Assembly (NCBI GenBank): GCA_900319385.1
Contig: ONOG01000019.1
Span: forward strand, 1 to 48,008
From: an uncultured Prevotellaceae bacterium
GTDB taxonomy: Bacteria > Bacteroidota > Bacteroidia > Bacteroidales > Bacteroidaceae
Direction of reading: 5' to 3'
DNA length: 48,008 bases
The translations under genes and the position numbers were made by a program. Below are positions 24,256-33,289 of this stretch, piece after piece (position 1 is the first letter of the stretch; each line of letters opens with the position of its first letter). A model generated the notes under the pieces. The model did not search any database, was not told the origin of the DNA, and saw nothing but the letters and a program-made list of their open reading frames with translations.

Positions 24256-24284
24256 AAAAGGACATCGAAGAGATGTCCTTTTTT
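24256..24284 (+). terminator. intrinsic terminator after tRNA-Ser
   Basis: An 11-bp stem (AAAAGGACATC with GATGTCCTTTT), 5-nt loop and T-run lie 4 bp after the tRNA. Confidence 0.92.
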
Positions 24285-24346
24285 CGTTCAAGAAATCTGA
24301 ACCCTATCCATTCTTTCCATTCGAAACATTTACGATTCAACCAGAT

Positions 24347-25756
24347 ATGAAGAAAATCATTGTGGCTGGGCTGGGGCCTGGCAGCCGCGAAGACATGACG
24401 GAGGCGGTGGCGAAGGCGCTGGCCGAAGCCGATGTGGTGGTCGGCTACAAGTTCTATTTCCAGTTTGTCGAACCGTGGCTGAAGCCGGGAGCCGAGTGTG
24501 TCGATACGGGAATGAAACGCGAAAGAGACCGTGCCGAACAAGCTTTCCAACTGGCTGAAGAGGGCCGCATCGTCGTGGTCATCTCATCGGGCGATGCGGG
24601 CATCTACGGCATGGCACCGCTCGTGTGGGAGATGAAGCAGAAGCGCGGTTCGAACGTCGAGGTGGTGGTGTTGCCCGGCATTTCGGCTTTCCAGAAGGCG
24701 GCATCGCTGCTCGGCGCTCCGATTGGTCACGACCTCTGCCTCATTTCGCTGAGCGACCTGATGACGCCGTGGGAAGTCATCGAACGCCGCATCCGTGCTG
24801 CCGCCGTCGGCGATTTCGTCACAGCGGTCTATAATCCGCGCAGCCACGGACGCTACTGGCAACTGCACCGCCTTCGGGAGGTTTTTCTGGCCGAGGGCCG
24901 CAGCGAGAACACCCCTGTGGGACTGGTCAGGCAGGCTGGACGTGAGGACCAGACGGTGCAGGTGACCACACTCGGCAGCCTCCGTGTCGAAGAAGTTGAT
25001 ATGTTCACCGTCCTCATCATCGGCAATTCGCAGTCGTATGTGGAGGACGGACGGATGATTACGCCACGCGGCTACTTTGCCAACGAGACCGAAGACCAAG
25101 ACCGCCTCAAGCCCGGACAGCAAATCATGATGGAGTCGTTCCGCACCATCCGCAGCGAACTGCGCCGCCACGACTACCCCACCGACCATCTGTGGGCACT
25201 GCTCCATGCCATCCACACGACTGCGGACTTTGAGATGGAGAACATCCTCTACACCGACCCTGATGCTGTGGCTATATTATATAATAAGGTAAAGGCGGGC
25301 GAACTGCGCACCATCGTGACCGACGTGACGATGGCTGCCAGCGGCATCCGCAAGGGAGCCTTGCAGCGCCTGGGCATCGAGGTGAAATGCTACCTGAGCG
25401 ACCCGCGTGTGGCCGACATGGCTGTGCAGCAGGGCATCACCCGCACACAGGCCGGCATCCGTCTCGCTGTCGCCGAGCATCCCGATGCGCTCTATGTCTT
25501 CGGCAATGCTCCGACGGCGCTGATGGAACTGTGCGACCTCATGCGCAAGGGTGCGGCCCATCCAGCCGGCATCGTCGCCGCTCCCGTCGGCTTTGTCCAC
25601 GTGAAAGAATCGAAATACATGGTAAAAACCTTTACGGACGTGCCCAAAATCATCGTCGAAGGGCGCAAGGGCGGCAGCAACGTCGCTGCTACGCTCTGCA
25701 ACGCCATTCTCTGCTTCGACGACGCCGAGGCGCTGCGTCCCGGCCGCGACTTATGA
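24347..25756 (+). CDS. cbiH-cbiC: fused CbiH (C17-methyltransferase) and CbiC (precorrin-8 methylmutase)
   Basis: The 469-residue fusion has an N-terminal CbiH/CobJ domain (1-245). It starts with the SAM-binding glycine motif VAGLGPGS, followed by ISSGDAGIYGMAP and LPGISAFQKAASLLGAPIGHD. A C-terminal CbiC/CobH domain follows (about 262-469; HTTADFEMENILYTDPDA, TDVTMAASGIRK, APVGFVHVKESK). CbiH methylates C17 and contracts the corrin ring. CbiC moves the C11 methyl group to C12 to give cobyrinate. The enzymes act in the cytosol. The gene opens the corrin-ring cluster and overlaps the next gene by 4 bp (ATGA). No riboswitch or clear promoter lies in the 60 bp between the tRNA terminator and the ATG. 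Confidence 0.95.
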   Translation: MKKIIVAGLGPGSREDMTEAVAKALAEADVVVGYKFYFQFVEPWLKPGAECVDTGMKRERDRAEQAFQLAEEGRIVVVISSGDAGIYGMAPLVWEMKQKRGSNVEVVVLPGISAFQKAASLLGAPIGHDLCLISLSDLMTPWEVIERRIRAAAVGDFVTAVYNPRSHGRYWQLHRLREVFLAEGRSENTPVGLVRQAGREDQTVQVTTLGSLRVEEVDMFTVLIIGNSQSYVEDGRMITPRGYFANETEDQDRLKPGQQIMMESFRTIRSELRRHDYPTDHLWALLHAIHTTADFEMENILYTDPDAVAILYNKVKAGELRTIVTDVTMAASGIRKGALQRLGIEVKCYLSDPRVADMAVQQGITRTQAGIRLAVAEHPDALYVFGNAPTALMELCDLMRKGAAHPAGIVAAPVGFVHVKESKYMVKTFTDVPKIIVEGRKGGSNVAATLCNAILCFDDAEALRPGRDL

Positions 25757-26949
25757 AGTTCTACGTTATTGGCATTACAGACCATCCGCAGCCGTGGTTT
25801 CCTCCCGATGTGGAGGAACTGATTGGCCGCGGACACATCTTCTCGGGCGGACGTCGCCACCACGACATCATGGCCGACCGACTGCCGAGGGATGCCCGGT
25901 GGATTGACATCACCGTGCCGCTTGATGCGGTGTTTGAACAGTATCGCACCCACGACGAAATCATCGTCTTTGCCTCGGGCGACCCACTTTTCTTCGGCTT
26001 TGCCGCCACGTTGCAACGCCGTCTGCCCGAGGCCCGACTGCAGGTGTTTCCTGCGCCCAATTCCTTGCAAATGCTGGCCCATCGCTGCCTGATTCCCTAC
26101 GACGACATGCACATCGTGTCGCTCACGGGCCGTCCGTGGCACGAACTGGACCATGCGCTGATGGAGCATACTGCGAAAATCGGCGTGCTGACCGACCGCC
26201 AGCACACGCCGACGACCATAGCGCAGCGGTTGATGAACTACGGCTACACGGACTACCTTGTCATAGTGGGCGAACATCTGGGAAACCCTGCACAGCAGCG
26301 CATTCGTCGGATGACACTCGTCGAGGCTTCGGCTTTAACTGATTTTCAACAGCCCAACTGTCTAATTCTGTGGGCTAAGAATGCTCTTCCGCCACGCCGC
26401 ATGGGCATTCCCGACGCTGAGTTTGAACTGCTCGACGGCCGCGAACGCATGATTACGAAGATGCCCATCCGCCTGCTTTCGCTCCAAGCACTCGAACTGC
26501 CGCGACGCACCGTGTTCTGGGACGTGGGCTTCTGCACGGGCAGTGTGTCCATTGAGGCAGCCCTGCAGTTTCCGCACCTGCACATTCATTCGTTTGAAGT
26601 GCGCGAGGAGGGGCGTCGCCTCATGGACGTGAATTCGCGCCGTTTCGGAGCCGTCGGCATCGAAGTGAGCATCGGCGACTTCCTCGACAAGGATCTCTCT
26701 GCGCTGCCCCGTCCCGACGCTGTCTTCATCGGCGGACATGGCGGTCGTCTGAAGGAGATGATGGCAAAAATCAGCAAGGTGCTCACCGTCGGCGGCTGCA
26801 TCGTCATGAACAGCGTGACGGAGCAGAGCCGGCTCGACTTCGAAGCCGCCTGCGACGCCCTTCGCCTCAGCCGTTGTCCCTCCCTGCACGTTGCACTCAA
26901 CGACTACAACCCCATCGACATTCTGAAGGCGGTGAAAAAACAGCCCTGA
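25753..26949 (+). CDS. cbiET: fused CbiE-CbiT (precorrin-6B methyltransferase and decarboxylase, CobL type)
   Basis: The 398-residue protein has an N-terminal CbiE methylase domain (about 1-200; VIGITDHP, FASGDPLFFGFAATL, APNSLQMLAHRCLIPYDD). A C-terminal CbiT Rossmann methyltransferase follows (about 205-398; FWDVGFCTGSVSIEAAL, the SAM motif, and DAVFIGGHGG). Together they methylate C5 and C15 and decarboxylate the C12 acetate. The start ATG at 25753 overlaps the preceding stop (ATGA); the frame remains open far upstream within cbiHC but that is a shadow. After the stop comes a 146-bp gap with an AAGTGCTT repeat array. Confidence 0.95.
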   Translation: MKFYVIGITDHPQPWFPPDVEELIGRGHIFSGGRRHHDIMADRLPRDARWIDITVPLDAVFEQYRTHDEIIVFASGDPLFFGFAATLQRRLPEARLQVFPAPNSLQMLAHRCLIPYDDMHIVSLTGRPWHELDHALMEHTAKIGVLTDRQHTPTTIAQRLMNYGYTDYLVIVGEHLGNPAQQRIRRMTLVEASALTDFQQPNCLILWAKNALPPRRMGIPDAEFELLDGRERMITKMPIRLLSLQALELPRRTVFWDVGFCTGSVSIEAALQFPHLHIHSFEVREEGRRLMDVNSRRFGAVGIEVSIGDFLDKDLSALPRPDAVFIGGHGGRLKEMMAKISKVLTVGGCIVMNSVTEQSRLDFEAACDALRLSRCPSLHVALNDYNPIDILKAVKKQP

Positions 26950-27013
26950 CCCACCCCACGCACCTGCTGAAGCCACCACTCGGGTCCGCCAACAGGACTT
27001 GCTTTCGACTTTT

Positions 27014-27080
27014 AAGTGCTTAAAAAAAAGTTTTAAGTGCAAAAAGAATACATTTTCAAGTGCTTAGAAATTCATTTCAA
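27014..27080. repeat. AAGTGCTT phased array A1
   Basis: AAGTGCTT or AAGTGC cores start at 27014, 27035 and 27058 (spacings 21 and 23, net 2 x 22). They are separated by A/T-rich GAAAA...TTTT filler. It lies between cbiET and cbiG-cbiF. No promoter consensus is visible here. Confidence 0.75.
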
Positions 27081-27095
27081 CCAAGACTTATAGAC

Positions 27096-28874
27096 ATGAA
27101 GACAGCAGTGATACAAGTGACAGAAGCCGGCGCACAGGTGGCGCAGGTGGTCTGTCAGGAAACTGGCGGAATGCTCATTCCCCGCTCCGACCTCGGCCGA
27201 CACTGGGCCGACGTGGAGGCCGTCGTGTTCATTGGCGCAATGGGCATCTGTGTCCGCACCATTGCGCCCTTGCTGACGGACAAGCACACCGACCCCGCCG
27301 TCGTGTGCATCAGCAGCGACGGCAGCCATGTGATTTCCGTCGTTTCGGGGCACGTCGGCGGTGCCAACCAACTGGCCGGACAACTGGCCGCTGCCCTGCC
27401 CGGGGCCGAGGCCGTGGTCACGACCCAGAGTGACACACAAGGACTTTGGGCCCTCGACACGCTGGCACAGCGCTATGGCTGGACTGCCGAGGTGGAGGGT
27501 GCGACGATGAATGACGCCATCTTCCGCTTTGTCGGCAAAGAGCCTGTGGCACTGCTGATTGAGACGAGCGATGCAGGGAGTGTGTTTCTGCAGCGCACTT
27601 GTCCGCCACACGTTCGCTGCATCACTTCGGAGAACGACGTAGATGCAGCACACGACCGCCTGCTCATCGCGGTTTCTCCACGCCGTCTTTACAGCGAAAT
27701 CCCTGTGCTGCAATATATTCCCAAGACACTTTGTGTGGGCATCGGACTGGCACATCAGGCCGAACCTTCCGCCGATATTATCCGTCAGATTCAGCAATGC
27801 GTCGAAGACAACGGATGGTTGTGGCAGGCAGTGCGTACCTTTGCGACGATTGATGTGAAGCGCGACGAACCCGTCGTGAAACTGCTGCAAAGTCAAGGCT
27901 TCGACGTTCAGTTCTACACGGCAGACCAACTCGCGGCGGTCACCGTGCCCACGCCCAGCGACGTGGTTGCCAGCCATGTCGGTACACCCAGCGTTTCGGA
28001 GGCCGCAGCCATTCTTGCAGCCGACGGAGGCCCGCTGGTCGTCAGCAAGAAAAAAGGTGAAAAATTCACCGTTGCCGTGGCCTCTTTGCCGCTGATGCAG
28101 GAGGTGGGCAGTGGGCATGGCTTCATCGAAATTGTCGGTGCAGGTCCCGGCGATCCCGACCTCATCTCCGTGCGTGGCCGTCGGATGTTGGAACGTGCCG
28201 ACCTCATCCTCTACGCCGGCAGTCTGGTGCCACGCGAACTCACGCTGTGTGCCAAACCAGAGGCCGTGGTGCGTTCCTCCGCCTCGATGTCGCTGGAGGA
28301 ACAGTGTGCGCTGATGAAGAAATACTACGACCGAGGCTGCTTCATCGTCCGTCTGCATACGGGGGACCCCTGCATCTTCGGTGCCATACAGGAGCAGATG
28401 GCCTTCTTCGACGCTCACCACATGCACTACCACATCACGCCAGGCATCTCGTCGTTCCTTGCTGCTGCGGCCGAGTTGCGTTCACAATTTACCATACCCG
28501 AACGCTGCCAGACCATCATCCTGACGCGTGGCGAAGGACGTACGCCCATGCCCGAGCGTGAGAAACTTCATCTGCTGGCTCGCAGCCGCTCGACCATGTG
28601 CATCTTCCTCAGCGCCTCGATCGTCGATGACGTGCAGCAGCAACTACTCACCGAATATCCGCCTGAGACGCCCGTCGCCGCCTGCTACCATCTGACGTGG
28701 CCCGACCAGCGCATCTATCGGGGTCAACTCAAAGACCTGGCCAGCATCGTCCACGACCATTATCTCACACTGACCACCATGCTCGTGGTCGGCGATGCGA
28801 TTGACAACCGCCAGGGTCTCTCCGAACTCTACTCGGCACACTTTTCACACTTGTTCAGAAAAGCCAGCGAATGA
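27096..28874 (+). CDS. cbiG-cbiF: fused CbiG (cobalt-precorrin-5A hydrolase) and CbiF (C11-methyltransferase)
   Basis: Starting at the ATG of MKTAVIQVTE (592 residues; a GTG 12 codons earlier falls in the repeat array), the N-terminal CbiG domain runs to about 330. It carries VVFIGAMGICVRTIAPLL, SDGSHVISVVSGHVGGANQLA and the C-terminal CbiG pieces GIGLAH and SVSEAAAILAADGG. The C-terminal CbiF/CobM methylase (about 340-592) starts EIVGAGPGDPDLISVRG and has LHTGDPCIFGAIQEQ and YHITPGISSFLAAAA. CbiF methylates C11. CbiG opens the delta-lactone with loss of acetaldehyde, a step specific to the early-cobalt pathway. It overlaps the next gene by 4 bp. Confidence 0.95.
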   Translation: MKTAVIQVTEAGAQVAQVVCQETGGMLIPRSDLGRHWADVEAVVFIGAMGICVRTIAPLLTDKHTDPAVVCISSDGSHVISVVSGHVGGANQLAGQLAAALPGAEAVVTTQSDTQGLWALDTLAQRYGWTAEVEGATMNDAIFRFVGKEPVALLIETSDAGSVFLQRTCPPHVRCITSENDVDAAHDRLLIAVSPRRLYSEIPVLQYIPKTLCVGIGLAHQAEPSADIIRQIQQCVEDNGWLWQAVRTFATIDVKRDEPVVKLLQSQGFDVQFYTADQLAAVTVPTPSDVVASHVGTPSVSEAAAILAADGGPLVVSKKKGEKFTVAVASLPLMQEVGSGHGFIEIVGAGPGDPDLISVRGRRMLERADLILYAGSLVPRELTLCAKPEAVVRSSASMSLEEQCALMKKYYDRGCFIVRLHTGDPCIFGAIQEQMAFFDAHHMHYHITPGISSFLAAAAELRSQFTIPERCQTIILTRGEGRTPMPEREKLHLLARSRSTMCIFLSASIVDDVQQQLLTEYPPETPVAACYHLTWPDQRIYRGQLKDLASIVHDHYLTLTTMLVVGDAIDNRQGLSELYSAHFSHLFRKASE

Positions 28875-30739
28875 TACTCCTCTTTGGTGGCACGACCGAA
28901 GGACGCAAGGCTGCAGAGGTGCTCGAAGAGGCAGGCAGCGCGTTTTACTACTCGACCAAGATGGGCGAGCAGGACATCGCCTTGCACCACGGCTTGCGCA
29001 TCGACGGAGCGATGGATGCCGGGGCGATGCAACGTTTTTGTCAGGAACAGGAAATCCGCCTCATCATCGACGCCGCCCATCCCTTTGCGCAGCAGTTGCA
29101 CCAGACCATTGCCGACGTCGCCCAGCGCCTACGCCTTCCCGTCGTCCGCTACGAACGCATCTTTCCGCCACGCGACGAACACATCCTTTGGATTGACCGC
29201 TACGAAGATCTGCGCACGCTTCAGCCTGCCACCATCCTCGCCACAACAGGGGTACAAAGCATTTCGCGCCTGAAACCTCTCGAGCAGGAAGGTTTTCGCA
29301 TCTTGTACCGCATTCTGCCCCGTGAAAGTTCTGTGGCACTGGCAAAAGCGCAGGGTGCCACCGACGATCAACTTTGCTTCTATCAAGAGGACGAAGACGA
29401 AGTTGCCTTCCTCAAGCAGCACCATCCCGACATACTTTTGGTGAAGGAGAGCGGTGAAAGTGGTGGTTTCAGCAAAAAGACACAAGCCGCTGGTTCACTT
29501 GGCATTATGGTGGTCGCGCTAAAGAGGCCTACAACACCAAAAACCTTTCATTGCGTCAATGGACCGCATGGTCTTCGCCGCAAGGTCGAGCAGTTGCTGC
29601 CCGACTTCTTTCCCCTGCACAGCGGCCTGACCACAGGCACGTGTGCCACCGCAGCCGCCGTAGCAGCAACGATTCGTCTGACGCGGGGTGAAACACCCTC
29701 CCAGGTGCCTGTCATCCTGCCCGACGGCGAAACCATCTCCGTCGGCGTCGGCTATGGCGACGACTATGCTTTCTGCATCAAGGACGGCGGCGACGACCCC
29801 GACGTGACCGACGGGATTGAAATAAGGGCAAAGGTAGAGCACCTCCATGACCAAGTCCCCCTCCATCTCCCCCCCGTAGGGGAAGGGGCGACCCCCTCCA
29901 ACTCCCCCTGCGGGGAGGAGATGGAGGGGGGCTTGGGGGTCTTTATCACTGCTGGCGAAGGCATCGGAACCATCACCCTCCCCGGCTTTGACTATCCCCC
30001 TGGTTCGCCAGCCATCAACCGCGTGCCCCGGGAGATGATAATGACTAACTTAAAGGCACTCCCATTATGTGGGAGAGATGGAGGGAGGCCATTCTCCGTC
30101 CACCTCACCGTTCCGCAAGGAGCAGAGATAGCCCGCCGAACGTTCAACCCGCGCCTGGGCATCGAGGGCGGCATCAGCATCATCGGGGTGAGCGGCATCA
30201 CGAAACCCTTCAGCGAAGAGGCCTTCGTCGCCTCCATCCGCAAATGTATGGAAGTGGCAAAAGCCAGTATGCCCGCCGAAGGCTGTCTGGTCATCAACAG
30301 CGGCGCGAAGAGCGAGGCCTACGTCAAGGCGCGTTTTCCCGAACTGCCTGCACCCTGTTTCGTGCAGTATGGCAACTACATCGGTGCCACACTCCGCATC
30401 GCGGCCGAACTCGCCATTCCCCGTGTCACGCTTTGCGTGATGCTGGGCAAGGCCGTCAAACTCGCTGCCGGCAACCTCGACACCCACAGCCGCCGCACGA
30501 CAATGGACGTCTGCTTTGTCCTCTCCATGCTCACCGAGGCAGGGTGCAGCGACGACGTAATCGCCGCAGCCCACAGTCTCACGCTGGCCCGCGACCTCTG
30601 GACCCTCCTGCCGCCCGACCGTCTCGAACCTTTTGCCCGCGTCGTCATCCGCCATTGTCACCACCATTGCGACCCGGTTTTGCCCGACGGCCAACTCGAC
30701 ATCCTGCTCATCGACGAGGAAGGACATATATACGCCTGA
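28871..30739 (+). CDS. cbiJ-cbiD: fused CbiJ (precorrin-6A reductase) and CbiD (C1-methyltransferase)
   Basis: The 622-residue fusion has an N-terminal CbiJ/CobK domain (1-245; LLFGGTTEGRKAAEVLEEAG, DAAHPFAQQL, RYERI, TGVQSI, KESGESGG). A CbiD domain follows (about 250-622; LTTGTCATAAAVAA, NPRLGIEGGISIIGVSGI, and INSGAKSEAYV). CbiD methylates C1 and CbiJ reduces the macrocycle with NADH. CbiD has two insertions that look like intergenic repeat DNA read in frame: residues about 329-357 (PLHLPPVGEG... GGLG) and about 396-407 (ALPLCGRDGG). Its last codons and TGA lie in the first unit of a GAGCGCTC array. It overlaps cbiG-cbiF by 4 bp (ATGA). Confidence 0.94.
   Translation: MILLFGGTTEGRKAAEVLEEAGSAFYYSTKMGEQDIALHHGLRIDGAMDAGAMQRFCQEQEIRLIIDAAHPFAQQLHQTIADVAQRLRLPVVRYERIFPPRDEHILWIDRYEDLRTLQPATILATTGVQSISRLKPLEQEGFRILYRILPRESSVALAKAQGATDDQLCFYQEDEDEVAFLKQHHPDILLVKESGESGGFSKKTQAAGSLGIMVVALKRPTTPKTFHCVNGPHGLRRKVEQLLPDFFPLHSGLTTGTCATAAAVAATIRLTRGETPSQVPVILPDGETISVGVGYGDDYAFCIKDGGDDPDVTDGIEIRAKVEHLHDQVPLHLPPVGEGATPSNSPCGEEMEGGLGVFITAGEGIGTITLPGFDYPPGSPAINRVPREMIMTNLKALPLCGRDGGRPFSVHLTVPQGAEIARRTFNPRLGIEGGISIIGVSGITKPFSEEAFVASIRKCMEVAKASMPAEGCLVINSGAKSEAYVKARFPELPAPCFVQYGNYIGATLRIAAELAIPRVTLCVMLGKAVKLAAGNLDTHSRRTTMDVCFVLSMLTEAGCSDDVIAAAHSLTLARDLWTLLPPDRLEPFARVVIRHCHHHCDPVLPDGQLDILLIDEEGHIYA
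29852..29935. repeat. GC-rich inverted repeat inserted in frame inside cbiD
   Basis: Arms 29852-29870 and 29917-29935 (CAAGYCCCCCTCCATCTCC and complement) match over 19 bp with one mismatch. They enclose smaller CCCC/GGGG hairpins. The same CCCCCCTCCATCTCC motif forms an arm of the repeat inside cbiA-cbiP at 43811-43903. Confidence 0.85.
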
Positions 30740-30797
30740 GCGCTCAGAAATTTTCGTCTGAGCGCTCAGACGTTTTTTTTTCCAAGCGCTCAGACGT
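30738..30797. repeat. GAGCGCTC phased array B1
   Basis: Octamers start at 30738, 30760 and 30784 (spacings 22 and 24; the extra two bases are in a T9 run). The second sits in the 18-bp perfect palindrome CGTCTGAGCGCTCAGACG followed by T9, which as RNA is a terminator-like hairpin. The first overlaps the cbiJ-cbiD stop TGA (30737-30739). Confidence 0.9.
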
Positions 30798-30888
30798 ATA
30801 TAGAAAAGGTACACTGTCCGAAACCCGTCAGTGCAGAAAAAAATCGAAATAATTTAGTAGATTTGTTTTGGCTTCAACATTTTCTTCG

Positions 30889-30897
30889 TAACTTTGC
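30889..30897 (+). promoter_or_regulatory. promoter -7 element of the cobalamin-riboswitch transcript
   Basis: TAACTTTGC follows TTTG (30867-30870) by 18 bp. Transcription would start just before the riboswitch. Confidence 0.75.
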
Positions 30898-30913
30898 AGC
30901 GCAAAGAGAACAA

Positions 30914-31085
30914 CGGTAGTGCCGCGCCGTCACGACGACAGTGCGAAGCACGCAAGGGAATGCGGTGTGAATCCGCAGCTGTACCTGCAACTGTAATCCT
31001 CTTCTTTTAAGGCTGTCCATCCATGCCACTGACCCTCTGGGACGGGAAGGCGGACAGACCGGGGAAAGCCAGGAGACCTGCCGTA
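30914..31085 (+). promoter_or_regulatory. cobalamin (AdoCbl) riboswitch
   Basis: The B12 box AGCCAGGAGACCTGCC is complete at 31067-31082. Upstream are the conserved core pieces AAGGGAATGCGGTGTGAATCC and GCAGCTGTACCTGCAACTGTAA. A long peripheral stem (CTGTCC...GGACAG) lies between. It sits 30 bp after a promoter and about 70 bp before the btuB-like start, so it should repress this transport operon when B12 is plentiful. The 68-bp tail has no clear terminator, which favours control of translation. Confidence 0.97.
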
Positions 31086-31153
31086 AGAAACGAATCTCTT
31101 CCAAACAGAAAAAGCGCACGCTCAGGAAAAAGCGCAGCGAAAAGCAGACTTAA

Positions 31154-33289
31154 ATGAGGATACGAAGAGTCGCCGTAGGGCTGGCATTGCTATGCTGTGC
31201 CGCTATGGGTCGCAGTCAGGACGTGTTGCTCAGCGACACACTGGAAACAGTGGTCGTCACGGGCACCGGCACGAAGCACTTGCTGAAGGACGCTCCCGTC
31301 GAGACGGAGGTCATCAGCGGGCGCACACTGCGTCAGTATGGCGGACAAAGTCTCGAGGACATCCTGGGAAGTCTGTCGGCCTCGTTCGCCTTCAACGAGG
31401 GCGACATGGGCAGCCAGATGCAACTGAACGGCCTCGGCAACTCGTACATTCTCGTACTCATCGACGGAAAGCGCCTGACGGGCGACGTGGGCGGACAGAA
31501 CGACCTCTCGCTCATCGACCCCCACAACATCGAGCGCATCGAAATCGTGAAGGGTGCATCGAGCGCCCTCTACGGCAGCGACGCCATCGCCGGCGTGGTC
31601 AACATCATCACCCGCCGCCACGAAGGAGGCATCATGCTGGAGAACTCGACACGCTACGGCTCGTACAACGACGTCCGCCAGCACAACAGCATCGGCCTAG
31701 CATGGGGAAAGTGGAAGAGCCTCACGGGGTTTCAACTCCAGCATTCGGACGGATGGCAGAACACATCGGTCGAAAACACACCGAGCAGCGCCACACCCGT
31801 CACCGACTCGCGCAGCATGACGGTCAACCGCCACACAAGTTGGCAACTCTCGGAGCAACTCACCTTCGCTCCCAGCGAAGACCTTGAGTTCTACCTCGCC
31901 GGCACGCTGCACAGAAAGGGCATCTACCGTCCGAAGGGAAAATATCCCAAATACGACGTCAAGACCTTTGACCTCAAGTATGAAAATGCCTCTGCAGCCC
32001 TGGGCGGACAGTGGCGGACAGGACGCGGCGACCTGCTGACCCTCGACATCGACTGGGCGCAACACGCCTACTACCACGCCTTCACTTCGACGACGCTGAC
32101 CGAGGGCTTCGATGCCGACGGACTTCTGATTCTGGACTTCCCCTATTTCGCCGGACAACGTCTGCTGCAGAGCAACCAGCAACGCACCACCACCCAACTG
32201 AAGGGTGTGTTCAACTTCCCAAATCACAGACTGTCGGCCGGCCTCGAGGCACGTTTCGACCACCTGAAGGCTCCGACCAGCCTTGCCTCACGCACGGCAT
32301 CCGACAACACCGAGGCGCTGTACGTGCAGGACGAATGGTCACAGTTGCACTGGCTTTGGCTCACAGGCGGCCTGCGTCTGTGCCGCAACGAAGGCTTTGG
32401 CTGGCGGCTGACGCCCAAACTCTCGGCGATGGCCCGACTGGGCAACGTGCGTCTGCGTGCTACGTGGAGTCAGGGTTTCAAGACCCCTACGCTGAAAGAG
32501 ATGAACTACCGCTACATCCGCGAGATGACGAACATCGTGATGTACCTGGGCAACGAAAATTTGAAACCGCAGACGTCGAACTATTTCTCGCTTGGAGGCG
32601 AACTGACGCACCACGGCTTCAACTTCACAGTCACAGCCTACGTGAACCGCCTGGACAACATGATTGCACTGGCGACGGTTCCCACCAGCGCTGCACCTGC
32701 AGCCTACCGCGAGCAGTACGGCGAAATGCTGAACAAGGTGCGCCGCTACGAAAACATGGAGGATGCAAGGACGATGGGCGTGGACATCAGCGCAAGTTAT
32801 ACGCGAAAGGAGTGGACAGCCGGTGCCAGTTACAGTTACCTCGACACGAAGGCACACGTCTATGACTCGGACGCGGAACGGCTCGAGCGCGTTGTCATTG
32901 ACGGCATGGCCCGTCACAAGGGCAATGTTTTTGTGACGTGGGAACATCGTTTCTCTCCCTCCTATGCACTGGGGCTCGGGCTGTACGGCCGTATGTCGAG
33001 CCGGCGCTTCTATGCCCTCGACGGCGACGGTCGTCCGTTCCAGATCTGGCGGTTGACGACGTCGCACAACCTGGGGCACAGCCGCACGATGACCTACCGG
33101 CTGGAGGCGGGCATCGACAACATCTTCAACCATGTGGACCGCACGCCTCACGGCCTGCATCTGGGCACGACCTCGCCGGGCACGACTGTGTTTGCCACGC
33201 TGACCGTGCGTTTCAAGACCAACAAGTCACTTAAATTTTCCAATAAACATAAGTCTAACTCTAAAAATCAAAACGATGAAGAAGATTAA
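31154..33289 (+). CDS. btuB: TonB-dependent corrinoid receptor, BtuB-like
   Basis: The 711-residue protein has a signal peptide (about 1-21) and a TonB-box-like segment near LETVVVTGTGT (30-40). The plug domain shows LNGLGNSYILVLIDGKRLTGD and IERIEIVKGASSALYGSDAIAGVVNIIT. A 22-strand-type barrel follows with many aromatic strand ends. Control by the cobalamin riboswitch directly upstream makes uptake of B12 or precursors very likely. The final barrel strand would normally end at TVRFK. Here about 22 polar residues (Lys/Ser/Asn/Asp/Glu) follow, and the stop lies 14 bp inside the next gene, so the C-terminus may be a run-on after loss of a stop codon. Confidence 0.95.
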   Translation: MRIRRVAVGLALLCCAAMGRSQDVLLSDTLETVVVTGTGTKHLLKDAPVETEVISGRTLRQYGGQSLEDILGSLSASFAFNEGDMGSQMQLNGLGNSYILVLIDGKRLTGDVGGQNDLSLIDPHNIERIEIVKGASSALYGSDAIAGVVNIITRRHEGGIMLENSTRYGSYNDVRQHNSIGLAWGKWKSLTGFQLQHSDGWQNTSVENTPSSATPVTDSRSMTVNRHTSWQLSEQLTFAPSEDLEFYLAGTLHRKGIYRPKGKYPKYDVKTFDLKYENASAALGGQWRTGRGDLLTLDIDWAQHAYYHAFTSTTLTEGFDADGLLILDFPYFAGQRLLQSNQQRTTTQLKGVFNFPNHRLSAGLEARFDHLKAPTSLASRTASDNTEALYVQDEWSQLHWLWLTGGLRLCRNEGFGWRLTPKLSAMARLGNVRLRATWSQGFKTPTLKEMNYRYIREMTNIVMYLGNENLKPQTSNYFSLGGELTHHGFNFTVTAYVNRLDNMIALATVPTSAAPAAYREQYGEMLNKVRRYENMEDARTMGVDISASYTRKEWTAGASYSYLDTKAHVYDSDAERLERVVIDGMARHKGNVFVTWEHRFSPSYALGLGLYGRMSSRRFYALDGDGRPFQIWRLTTSHNLGHSRTMTYRLEAGIDNIFNHVDRTPHGLHLGTTSPGTTVFATLTVRFKTNKSLKFSNKHKSNSKNQNDEED

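Noticed and set aside
25387..25752. Upstream extension of the CbiE-CbiT frame
   Set aside because: It overlaps the end of CbiC in another frame. The ATG at 25753 gives the normal CbiE N-terminus and an ATGA overlap.
24347..26949. A second cobalamin riboswitch before the first corrin-ring genes
   Set aside because: No B12 box or core motif is found in the 60 bp between the tRNA terminator and the cbiH-cbiC start.
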